NCBI GenBank assembly: GCA_030268105.1
Contig: BSDZ01000094.1
Location: 558,001 to 622,000, forward strand
Length of the DNA: 64,000 nt
Direction: 5' to 3'
Source of the DNA: Volvox africanus
Taxonomy: Eukaryota > Chlorophyta > Chlorophyceae > Chlamydomonadales > Volvocaceae
Position 1 is the stretch's first letter. Every line of letters begins with the position of its first letter. The position numbers and the translations under genes are program-made. Shown one piece after another: positions 35,416 through 47,800 of the stretch. The notes beneath the pieces were generated by a model. It did no database searches, was not told the DNA's origin, and was given only the letters and a program-made list of their open reading frames with translations.

Positions 35416-38400
35416 CATGGCGACGCCGGATACGATGCATTCGTTATTGCTGGGTGGGCTTATAGCTGGTAGTGGTGGTGGTGGTGGTGGTGGTGGTGGT
35501 GAGCGCAGCGCGGTGAGACGGACACATGGCAGGATGCCCAACACATTTCAAATGGATGCAAAAAGTCTGTTTGCATGATTTCTATAGTTGTATTCAAGCA
35601 AGGACATGCAAGTGGAAGGCGCCCAAGTGGAAGGTGCGTGCGCGTGTGCTACTCCGCACTGAGGAGCTGTTGGTGCCAGAGCTGATGCCCCATGTAGGGC
35701 CCCATAGGGCCTCCGAACCTATATATACTTTTACCCGTATTGTACTGTACTGGCGGTAGTGGTAGTAGTAAATGGTGGGGTGCAGTCGAGGTGCACGTGT
35801 TAGGGACATGTGTGAGCGGATTGTCATATCGTACGCATGTGCGCCGTACTGCGTTTGATGAAATGAGCGGTTTGCTGAAAATGTACTGCAACGTGTCCGA
35901 GATGTCGATAACTGGCTGCGGAGCGCCGGAATACCTGCGAGGAGAGCCGTGTTCTTGTGTCTGTGTGTATATGTGTCTGTGTCTACATCTGTGTGTGATG
36001 AATGGGGTTCCATCCAAACAACTGAAACATAACCAGGGTGGATGAGTGGATGAATAAAAGCGGTTTGTGAGCCATCCAGCTGACCGTCTCTGTTGTGGAC
36101 CGTTGTTGAGGAGTCAGTAACGGCCGCTTTGCTATAATGAAGGAGGGAGTGCGGTGCATGCGCCGCAAGGAGGCAGTCCTCCACATAGCTGGTGGCCCTA
36201 TACAAACATCCACCCTATATACATTATGTGAGAGCTCTGCTGGCACCTTGGTGAAGTGCAGGTCTTCAAGCATGTCCTCGTTTCAAGACACATCGGGACG
36301 GTTGGGCGGTACAAGGCGTTCATGCAGTTGCACACACAGCCCCCTCCCGAGGACCCCAGAATGTTCAGGAAATGGTAGTGTGAATTAAATAGCACCGAAG
36401 CAGGCTCAGGCGCTTCCCTTTTGGTGGCCCTAACCTCGTTAGGCACTGACTTGAATGTGGGCGGGAGCGAGGGGGAGAGGGTGCGTTGCATGTTTGGGTT
36501 TGGGGTGTACTGTGAGGGGGCGGGGCAAAGGACGTCCGGGTAACGCACCAGTCGTCGCCACCACTCACAGGGATACAAGCTCTTTGCAAAGCGCGGGCCG
36601 GCTCTCGCTCTGAGGATTCACAGCTACTTTGCTGAAGCTGGGACCGCTATCGGCATCAACCGCAGAGGATGACGCAGTGTTGGCCACGTCAGCATGCGCC
36701 ATCCATGACTTCTATCGTCTGAAGGAGTAAAACAGGCTGATATATTCATGATGTCAACTGCAAAACAGCTGGAAGCCTTTGAGAATGCCCCTTTGCTTCT
36801 CGCTGTCCCTTGTCGCTATTTGGGGCGAAATCCCTATCTGTACGAATTGAAGGAGATGTCAAAAAACGACGTGTTTAGCCACCGCACTGCGAAAAGTTAT
36901 GTAAAACTAAGAAGGTATATGACCTGATGAGGTGGATGGGGGCAGGTAAGCCTTGACAACCGGGTGATGAGGTAGGCCTTCGCCATCACCAGCAAGTCCG
37001 AGCCGTCCCCGACCACTCTCTCCCCTTCCGCAGAGGCCCAAATGCAAGGAGGGGTGGCAATCAGACGGTGGTGATTCCCGAACCGGACTTCACGACGGAG
37101 ACGTCCGCGGAATGATACACCCAGCAGCCCCACACGACTCACAGTCGGTGAAGGATCTCCCGGCGACATGTACAGCGAGTTGCAAGGCGATGTTGATGTT
37201 GATGTTGATGTTGATGGACAGATGATGGATGGATTGATGCATGCGATGTCGTCGTCGTGTCGCTCCCTGATACGGGAGCGGTTCGGAGTACGACACATAG
37301 CGCTTGCGATCCCCTTTCCTCCCCTCCCCTCCCGTCTCCTACATACATATTGGATTTCTTTAGAACCTCCGATCAGCGGCACGGCCCAAACGTCCTCTTG
37401 AGTGGCTGAGATCTGCACCACCATCACATGGGGTGAAGCGATGCCGCCAGCGCTGCTCTGCTGCTGATGCGGCCGCTGCGTGTGCCTCAGCCGCTTGTGG
37501 CCTCCCCATGCCTTCAGCAGCCGTCCCTACGCCCCGACCTCATCGCACTTCTTACATATGATTTCCTCAGCAAGATAGGAGAGCATTCGTGCTTGTGTAA
37601 GTGTGTGTGTGTATTTTGTGTGTAATTGTGTGTGTGCTGATCTCCAATACACCTTCTATGTATTCGTGTGTGCGCACTAAGTCTCTCAGGTCCTGCGCTG
37701 GCTGATGCTGAATGCTGTTTCGCAAACACCCCCTCCCCTTCACCCCTTCCGCGGCGCACCCCGAGAGATCACCTCTTGCCATCACCACTTCAGTCTTTCC
37801 ACGCATAAGAAGCACACAAAAACGTCTTCCTCGAACAACACACACAGACACACAGACACAAATACACACAAATACACACAAACACACACAAACACACAAA
37901 AATACACCGTACCTTTGCAAGCGGATACAAACATAAGAAGTTCCAGAAGCATTCCAAACACATCGGAATATGTATTGCGGATGGCCACATATCCGTGCGG
38001 TGTCCAATACACCATCAGTTCTTCCTCACCACCAGTTTTTTCCACTCACCAATACGAGATCTCACCCCGTACTTTCAAGCAGACATGCACGCGCACAAAA
38101 CTACACGAGTGAGTCACCAATGAGTCACCATGTGCAGGTACGCAGCAGGTACAGCTGTCATCATCACCACCCCTTATTCGTGACTTCGTGACTTCGTGAC
38201 AGCAGCAGCAACAACATGGAAACAGGCCGCCCGATCCGTTCCGTCACCAACGCCCCACCTCCCCACCCCCTCTCAGACCTCCTCCGCTGCAATGTTGCCT
38301 CCACGCCTCCCCTCGTCCTTTCCCATCGCCTATCTTCGAACTCCCCCTCGCGCCCCCCTACTCAACGACAGAGAGCTCTAAAAGAAAGAAAGAAGGCCCC

Positions 38401-38754
38401 ACCCCAACATACTCCGGAGGTCCGGAGGCCGCCATCCAAAAGCCGTCACCGGGACCCCTTCTGCGTCTTGTAACAGGACCGGGAACGGGAACGGGAACGG
38501 GAACGGGAACGGGAAGGGCTCTCTCCGAATGTCCGACGGGGCATCCTCCTGCCACCGCAGCCAGCTTGTCCTCACCGGTTTCCCCCTTCCCCCCCCCCTT
38601 AATGTCACGTCTTCAGCCGCCTGAAGTCGCCCGTTGCCCGAGAGATACAATTCCCTCCCCAACACACAAAACACACACATACACGCTGCCCTGCATGTGC
38701 CAGGCATTCCCCGTCCTAAACACCTTCACCATTGACTTCACCTATCTTCACCTC

Positions 38755-38788
<34 letters not shown>

Positions 38789-38896
38789 GCCCACAACTCC
38801 ATTCCATCCTTCCGGAATTTATCGCTTCCCACATCGCCCTCACTTCCCCCCTCCGACCTCGCTACCAGCACCGCACTCACCTCACCTCACCTCACC
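35416..38896. other. Intergenic region between convergent CSB and SBE genes
   Basis: It holds a GGT triplet array at about 35468-35503, a TGTAA at 36900-36904 (a distant candidate poly(A) signal for CSB), a GTTGAT hexamer stretch near 37190-37215, CA/GT-rich parts at 37600-37910, a CGGGAA hexamer array at about 38473-38516 and a CTGC array at about 38756-38788. Short open stretches on either strand near 36569-36732 and 36930-37140 resemble exons, but I could not build a gene. Confidence 0.55.
36569..36732. other. Exon-like segment open on both strands
   Basis: On the minus strand ATG 36702 opens 44 codons (MAHADVANTASSSAVDADSG at the start) ending at a GTGAGT donor at 36568. On the plus strand the overlapping segment reads from a CACAG acceptor near 36630 to a stop after HDFYRLKE at about 36730. 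At most one can be real, and no partner exon was secured for either. Confidence 0.2.
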
Positions 38897-41800
38897 TCAC
38901 CGCGCATAGTACGGCCCCAGGTTGCGGACCGCCAGTCCGGGGATGCCGTGCGGCTTCCGGTCCGCCTCGGGATCTACCCAGGCCGCAGGGGCGTACACCA
39001 CCACCGTACGGGATGGGGCGTACACCTGTGAAGCGGTGTGCATCAGTGGGTGGTGATGGTGGTGGCATATCAACGAGCTAACGAACAACATTGTTAAAGT
39101 TCATGATGGTAGTGGTGGTGGTGGTGGTGGTTTAAAGGTGAAAAATACGTGGGTGATCGCCACGGGGTGTTTTGGGGGGAGGGGAGAGAGGGCAGGCGTT
39201 AACTGTCCGTACCGGCATGTAGCCAGCCATAACGTAACGGCACCGGCTCCCCGCCCCCTTCCTCTTCACACTCCCCTTATGCCCCCCCCCGCCCCAAACC
39301 CCCAACCCCGCCTAACCATGAATGAGAAGGGCCGGCTGTCGTGGGGTGTGGGAGTAGCCACGAAGGTCACATTGGCCTCTTTGGTCGCATTACGGTAGCC
39401 GCCGAATATCTCCTCGTCGCTCGAGAGCACCACCTGGCCCCGGTGGTTGAGGAGGTGGGGGCAGGAGGGTGCGGAGGGAGGCAGGGAGGGGGAGGGAGGG
39501 GGAGAGAGAGGGAGGGAGGGGGAGGGAGGGGGAGGGAGGCAGGGAGGGGGAGAGAGGGGGAGGGAGGGGGAGGGAGGGGGAGGGAAGGGGAGGGAGGGGG
39601 AGGGAGGGGGAGGGAGGGAAGGGGAGGGGGAGGGAGGGGGAGGGGGAGGGAGGGAAGGGGAGGAGGAGGCAGGGAGGGGGAGAGAGGGGGAGGGAGGGGG
39701 AGGGAGGGGGAGGGAGGGGGAGGGAGGGGGAAAGAGGGGGAGGGAGGGGGAGGGAGGGGGAGGGAGGGGGAGGGAGGGGGAGGGAGGGAAGGGGAGGGGG
39801 AGGGAGGGGGAGGGAGGGAAGGGGAGGTGGGCAGGGAGGGGGAGAGAGGGGGAGGGAGGGGGAGGGAGGGGGAGGGAGGGGGAGGGAGGGGGAGGGAGGG
39901 GGAGGGAGGGGGAGGGAGGGGGAGGCAGGGAGGGGGAGGGAGGGGGAGGGAGGGAAGGGGAGGGAAGGGGAGGGAAGGGGAGGGAAGGGGAGGGAAGGGG
40001 AGGGAAGGGGAGGGAAGGGGAGGAGGGGTAAGGCACGGAAATAGGGAGGGGGAAGGGGGGTAAGGCACGAGAGGGAGTGCATTGAGACCAATGAGCGGAG
40101 CGAGGGAGCAGGAGGTGCGAGGACTGAGGCAGAGCCCTCACCGAGCTACAGCCCTCCCTACCTCGTAAGGCAGAGAGGGGCTGATTTACGATGAGACGGC
40201 CCACCTCCCAGTCCCCATTAACTGCCCCCGCGCCCCCCCCATCCTCCACCTAGTTATCTCGTGAACAGATGATTGGCAGTGTTGAGTGATGCACAAGTGC
40301 CTCACGTATATCGAGGCGCGCTCGTACCTTGTACGGCCCACTGGCGTTGCACCCCACCCGGTAGTCAGTGTATGAGTTTGTGGGGTGGAAGTTGAAAACG
40401 AAGACCAAATCGCCCCGCTCGCACACGATGAGCTTGTCCGCGGAGTCCGATCGGGAGATCCACTGGTGCGGTGCGCACTGGAACCCGAACGCCTGGAGGG
40501 ACGGGCAGGAGGGGGGTGAGGGGGGTGAGGAGGAGGGTGAAGATGGGAAGTTGGATGGGAAGGAGGAGGAGGAAGGAGGAGGAGGAAGGGGAAAGAAAAA
40601 AGCGAAAAGGAAAACATTCAGTGCCTTCCCCCCTCCCTCCCCCCAGCTCCACAACCTTCTCCAGGTGCATCATGGCCCTGTCGAAAGCGTTCAGCCAGCG
40701 GTACTTGAGAGTGGGGGAGTCCGCCAGGTCCCAGCGCCGGCGGCACTTTTCAAACGAACCGCCGTTGCCTGATTGCCGAGTGACAGCAGTAATAGGGGCA
40801 TTGACATTGGCATTCGCAGTCATAATGACACAGGTTTTGAAAATACCAGAAAGGCAATTACAGCAGCAGATTTCGCCACTTCACGCGACTTCATCCCCCA
40901 TGTCTTGCTCCCGCTGCCCCTCCTGCGTGTCTGTTTCCTGATGCCGCCCGCTCCGTACAAATACACACACGCACCTTCTCTTAGTTCTCAGTCTCTCCGT
41001 CTTTCTCTCCCTCCACCTGTTTACTTTCATACCCCCCCCCATACACACCGATGCTCCACTTCATGTCCCTGGGCTCAATGTTTACCACGGCTGAGTCCTC
41101 CCACTACACCTATACCTACACCTACACATGCATTTCGCTCCCCCCCAGCCCCCCCCCCCCAACCTCCCCCCCCCAGGCCCCCAAACACACCCACCCGGGA
41201 TGAGGCGGCCGGTGGAGGGGTCGTAGCTATTATCTCGGGGGAAGTCGATCCATTCGGGGTGTCCGAACTCGTTGCCTAATCAGGATCATGACACGGATCA
41301 GGATCAGAATCAGAATCAGAATCAGGATGGAGAAGACTCCTGTGATATAAAATTGCTTATTTGGTCTGAAATGTTGCAATTATACGAACCATAACGATGC
41401 TTTCTCATAAAACAATGCCACCCGTCGGATCAATCAAATCGCACTCTATTACCAGATCCGTTTTATAGATCCGTCCATCCGCTATAAAAGCGTCAGTGGT
41501 TTATCCCGCCCCAGTACGGCCTCACCCATGAAGTTGAGGTACGATTCCCCTCCCAGGGTTATTGTAACCAGACGGATCATCTTGTGGAGCGCAATGCCCC
41601 GGTCGATGATGGCAGAGGCGGGACCTAGGCCCGGGAGCGACTGCCGTACAGGAGGGGATGAAGGGGGAAGGATGGAGGGGAAGGCGCTGGGCGGCCGGGG
41701 AACCGTGTGTCAATGGTAAGGTACGTGAATGCCAGGTACGACATAACCGCCATGCAAGTGCTAGTTCAGCCGTGCAAACGTGTTGTCGTACCATGAAGTC

Positions 41801-44800
41801 GTACATTTCCTTGTCCATGAGCCAGAATGCGATGGTCTTGTCGCCCACAAGCGCCTGGTCGTGGCTCTCGGCGTAGCTGACGCAGGCCTCCGCGTACCTT
41901 GGTTAGCGGAGGAGAAAGAGGAAGTACGGAAGTTGGGGGGTTATAATTTTGCATTTTGCATTTTGCATTTTGCATTTGGCGCTGAGAGGGAGAGAAACAC
42001 ATGCCCCTATCCTCCCCACATCCTTTACTTTCCCCCGGCTCCCCCACCTCCTGTTCGTGAGCGTGTGGGTTATGGTCCCCATGTCCCAGCTGCAGTCGTC
42101 GTGGCTTCGGAGCATCTCAATCCATTTATCCGCAATGGCCATCTGCAGCCGGTAGTCGAAGCCCACTCCACCCTCTTGCCAGGGGCGGCAGAACGCGGGC
42201 ATCCCGGACACGTCCTCACCTGTGCGGGTTTGGGAGGGGGGGGAAAGGGAAGCGGGGGGGAGTGGTGGGGGGAGACGGAAGAGACGGGGGCGGTGAAAGT
42301 CAAAACACAGATGAAAACACAGCAGCTACTGCTGTCCAATGAGCACCAAATATACACCTTTATATACACCCATTTAATCGTTACTTACCCACGGTGACGC
42401 AGTTGGGGAAGAGGTCATGCAGCAGGTTGTTGACCAGCATAAGGTACACCACCGCGTCCACATCCGTATTCAGACCGAAGTACTCCTCGTAGTTGCCTGA
42501 GCAGGCAACGGACGAGGGTGTTGGAGTGCGGGTTGGGCGGGGCGGCTAAACGGTTGGGCGGGGCGGCTAATCGGTTGGGCGGTACGGCTAATCGGTTGGG
42601 CGGTACGGCTAATCGGTTGGGCGGTACGGCTAAACGGTTGGGCGGAGGAGGATGTCGGAACGGTGCGGGGGGGAGGGAGAGGTGGCTGGGAGTGGAATGC
42701 GAGGTTGGCGGGGGGGAGGTTGGTGTGGCGGAGGAGTGGGATGGGCCGGGGTGATAGCCTTGTGAAGCTTGTTACGAACAAGTTGTAAGAGCTATTAGGG
42801 AAATGACACAATCGCGGCGGTTGAAACAACCTGCACATGAAAGACAGTAGCTTGACATAAAGACCTGGGGTGCTGTTGTCGTACATCAGCTTCAGATGGG
42901 GACAAAGCACATGGAGAGGAGAGGAGGAGAAGGACAAGGAGCAGCAGACGATAATTAGACCTTCCTCGCTTGTTCCTCGCTTTTTGTCGTACGTGCCGTA
43001 CCTGTAAAAGTGTACGACAAGCCGTGGTGATAATACATCATGGACGTGACGCCGTCGAAGCGGAATCCGTCGAATTTATACTCGTCCATCCAGTAGCGAC
43101 AGTTGGAGAGCAGGAACCGGAGCGTCTCCCAGTTGCCTGATCAGGAGACAAAACCGCAAGTAAGGAACATCCTTCTGAGGTGTGTCGTGTTTTCTGTTTT
43201 CACATCAATACAAATTTTCAGCATTTTCAAGCCCTGCCGTACGCTGTCGTACCGTAGTCAAAGCAGCGGCTATCCCACATCCAGTGATATCCCCGCGGGC
43301 CCCCGTGGAAGTACATGGCGTCCGTGCCGTCGAACATGTTGATGCCGTCGTTTGTGTTTTTTGAGGCGTGACTGTGTACGATATCCATCAGAACCTGGCG
43401 AAAAGGTGGGGGCCCCGGGGCCCAGCGGGGGATCGGGGGCCGGGAAAAGTGAGTGAGGGCAGCTATTGGATACGAATATAATGGTTATTACGTTACGGGC
43501 CGAAGGGGAGGGATCAAAGTTTTACCAAGCGGTCTGCGGCCGTTCTCAATCCTTCCACCCTCCCCGCGCAACCTCCCCGCCCCTTCTTATACTGCGACTT
43601 GGACATTCGCAACTGCCGCCCCCTCCTCCAGCTCTCCTCCTTTTGTTGCACCCACCATCAGGCCCATCCGATGCGCCTCATCGATCAGCGCCTTGAGCTC
43701 CTCCGGAGTACCGCAGCGGCTGCTGGGCTACGGCGGGTAGCGGGGGGGGGGGGGTAGCGGGGGGGGAGGGGGTCATGCTGGGGGAAGCTGCAGCTGATGG
43801 CTAGAGTGATGAAGAGCTGGGGAAGCTGGGTGCGGCAGGGGAAAGGGGGGAGGCTGGGGTAAGGGGGACAAGGTTCGTGTAGATGCAGTAACATGGAAAC
43901 GATGCGACACGAGCAGTCAACTCCAAACATATGAAGGCGAATGTGAAGGACGCCATGATTGGTATGATTGGTATGATTGGTATGATTGGTCGGAAGAAGG
44001 CAGGAAAGACAACGATTGGTTTAGAACGGGTGTTAGACGTTGGCATGAGCAGCATCCGATTCATTTGGACGAGAGAGGACGAGCAAGAAGACTTTACAAA
44101 CAGTTGCGCCCTAGACATGAGACACAGACAAAGACAGGGAGGGATGAGACAGGAACGATGGGCATTACAATCCCCAGATCTCAACGACTCCCAAACCGAC
44201 TAACCGCAAAGAAGTTGGTCACGTGGTAGCCGAACGAACCTGCGGGTTTCGGAGTGCGGTTGGGTTTGGAAGGAGGGGAGTGTGGGGGGAGATGGGGGAG
44301 AAGAAGGGTGCCGTGAAACCGCGGTGTGCGAGTGTGCGGGTGGATGCTCGAAAGTGCGAGGCCCCGAATTAAAGGCGGCGGGAGGAGCAACGATTGAAAA
44401 ACAAAATCTGAATCCAGAATCCAAACTCATGATTGGCGGGCGAAGGTGAGCTAACGCTAAACATCAGACCCCGCTGGCGGGCTACCGCGTGGTATCGCCA
44501 TTACCTTCCGTGAAATCCTGTTAAGAAAATACCATCTATATTTAATGTATTAATAATATACCTTCTAGCTTATTTCGGTTAAGTTCGTTGGGATCCGTTG
44601 TGGCACAGCTCCACCCCACATCTGCAGCACCCGATGGCCCCTTCTTGCTCAGCTTGTCCCACTACCATATCCGTCCCCCACCTTCCCTCCCCCTCCCAAT
44701 ATCACAAGCAAGTCCTTACAAAACGTACGAATGGGACGAGATTCCGATCTCTGAGCAATCCATCACTTCACCTCCTCTTTCCAAAACTCCCTTCACTACC

Positions 44801-47800
44801 CCCGACCCTATCCCGTACACCCACACTCGCGCCCCCATGGGAGACACCATTTCCCATCCAAACCCTCCCTATCGTACCGTAGTACGCATGCTCCTGTACG
44901 GCCATGATCTGGATGGCGTTGTACCCCAATGCCCGCACCCGAGGCAGTACGTCCCTTCGAAATTCCAGGTAGCTGTTAACTTTAGGCTCCTGGCTGCTCA
45001 TGCCAACGTGGCACTCGTAGATGCGCAGCGTACGAGGTCTGAGGAGCCGGGGGGGGGGGTCGGGAGCCAGGGGGTTGGCAGGTCGGTAGGTTGGTGAAGT
45101 GGGTTGAGGGGAGTTGGGACCGCTCTCATCAAGTGAAGCGATGCCGAGTGGTAACCGAGTGGTGGTTGAGGCGGGAGAGTGAATGAGTGCGAATGTCACC
45201 GAAGCGGCCATCAAAATCGCTGTGAGGAAAAGACTGGAGTGGGCGCAGCGTTGGGGCAGGATGGTGGTGGTGGTGAGGCTGGTAATGGACGTGATGAGCG
45301 GTGCGATGATGGTGATGGTGGTGAAGGTGGGTTGGGTTGGGCGGTGGGTTGGGCGGTGGGTTGGGCGGTGGGTTGGGCGGTGGGGCGGGTTTAAGGCAAA
45401 TACCCCAGCCAACTAGGTGTAGGTTGGCCATAACGTTGAGCTGCAAAGTAGCTGCCAAAGCCGCAAAATTGTAACGCCATAGGTGGAGGGAGGGAGAAAG
45501 ATGACAGCATGAATGTACGTGGTATCTAGCGAATCGGGATCTCCCACCGCGTCGAGTTGTCGTACATGCAGTTACTCGTTACTTTCGTACCTGGGCGGAC
45601 GAGGGTACCGGAAGACGTACTTTTTGTCGGAGGCAATTTCCCCGGGGGCTCCCGTCTCTGGAGGGTCCCAATACACACCTGCCGTACAATATACACACAC
45701 ACACACAGAGCGCAGGGCACATAATGCAACATTAGACGGCTCTGATGGGATGTTGGAAATCTGAATACGAAGCACGGTACAATCATCCTTTCCCGGCGGG
45801 GCTTATGTCGTACCGTTAAACTGGATCTCGTTCCATGCCTGCGTAGCCCACGTGATCCAGGCAGGTATGCGCTCCACCCATCGACCGTCCCCGGTCTCCA
45901 GCCTGCACTTGACCTTGGCGCGGTGCGGCAAGGCGGGGCTGCCATCGGGCCCATCTGGAAGGAAGAGCTCCCAGACGCCGTACGTGTTTTTGAAGGCCCA
46001 ATGGTGGTCTCGGGGCTGCCAGTTGTTGAAGTCACCCACCAAGGCAAGAGCCTAAAAAGGTGGGGAGGGAAAGAGGGAGGGGGTGAAGGGGGGGGAGAAA
46101 GAGGGAAAAAGGGGGGGAAGTACGAAACTGCAGCTGCAATGGCATGGAGGTTTTTGTGTTTTCAGCACGATTGTGTTTTGATGCTTTAAGGAAAACCAAC
46201 AGTCATGGGGTCGTCATGTTCACTGTCCCGTACAGTCATACAGGGCTCCATACACATAAACACACACACGCATATCATCCCCCCCATCCCACCCCCCCAG
46301 TCCCACCAGTGCGGTGGTGAACACAACGCTGAAGTCCAACGGTCAGGAGTTTGGATGGGACTCCCCTGACTGATCTTTGCCTTCGTACTACAACCGCTAT
46401 ATGATTGGGGCATCCGTCGTACATCTCAACGCTGCACCCCTCCCCAGCGCTCCCACCCCAGCGCTCCCACCCCAGCTCTCCCTCGTCATTCCTCCCCATT
46501 CCTCCCCATCCCTCCCTCCCAATCCCTCCCTCCCCCCTCAGCTCCCACCTTCGCCCCCGGCGCCCATTCCCGGTACCAGATGCCCCTTCTGCCCAGGTGC
46601 TCGCCGCGGTTGAGGCCGAACCGTGTGTAGGCTGGATGAACGCGCGGGGAGTTTGAGGCGAATGTCAGGGATGAGGAGGGCGGGAGCTATCATTGGATGA
46701 AGAGGGGGAGGTACCCGAGCGTGTGCATGTGCGCATGCATTGTGTATGCGTGTGTTTGTTACAGACGTAGCGGTATACGTTTGTGTGATTTTTCTATGTG
46801 GTTAATGGTGGTCGGGGAGTAAGGGAGGTGAGGGAGGAGGCGGGCTGGGAAGGGAGGGAGTACAATGTGAGGCGGAGTGGGAGGGGGCGGCCTAAGGGAC
46901 CGACCACCTCCAGGGAGGGTTGCTTCTAAGCAAGAGACCTGATCCGGACTCCGGCGCTAATGAGGCCCCAGACATACACACAATAATACGCAGACAGAAA
47001 ACAAAAGTAATAAAAACATCCACACACATACACACACGTACACACACACGGACGTACATAACATCACACACATTACGCTTCAAGCTCGCCGGCAGTGCCT
47101 CATCACATCCGCCCCCAGACCGTCCCCCACGCCCTCCCTTACGCTCAGGCGCTTACATTTTGTGAAGTTGTCCAGACCACCCTCATTGTCGTCAATTGCT
47201 TCCCTAATCTCCTGGAGGCGCCGCCATCGGTACTGCCAGATTGGAAGGGGGCGTATGCAAGGTGTAATTACGATTGCGGAGATGGAGCCATGGGTCAGGG
47301 AGCGTGCGATTCGATGATAAGAATCCGGGGGTGGGGTGTGAAAGGTTAGCAGATGCATGGAAAGAATCCAAGAACCAGACCCATGGGACGGGAGGACGGG
47401 GGTATGCACAGCCTAAGAGAACATTGTAACTCTCGCCTTCGTTACTCATTTGTAAAGTGCAGCAGTATACCCGCCTCATTAGCAAAACCCGCCTCGCCCC
47501 TGCCCCTGCCCCTGCCCCTGCCCCTGCCCCTGCCCCTGCCCCTGCCCCTGCCCCACTGTCCGACTACCCATCACCATCATCACCCCACCCTAGCTCTCCC
47601 AATGCGCCGCTTTGTGGCTCACCCGGAAGTGCTCGGCAAAGTTCCAGAGAGCCGGATCCCACGTAAAACACTCCGTGCCGTCGTGACCGGGCACGGGGCT
47701 GATGCTGCCGTACTGATCACGATGCACGTAGTCGTACGGCACCTGGTCGGTTGGTTTGGAGGTAGAAAAGGAGGTAGAAAGGCACACGGCGATTGAAATT

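Noticed and set aside
39266..40249. Pro/Ser-rich and Glu/Gly-rich open frames of 190-330 codons
   Set aside because: They are translations of the GGGGGAGGGA array in SBE intron 19.
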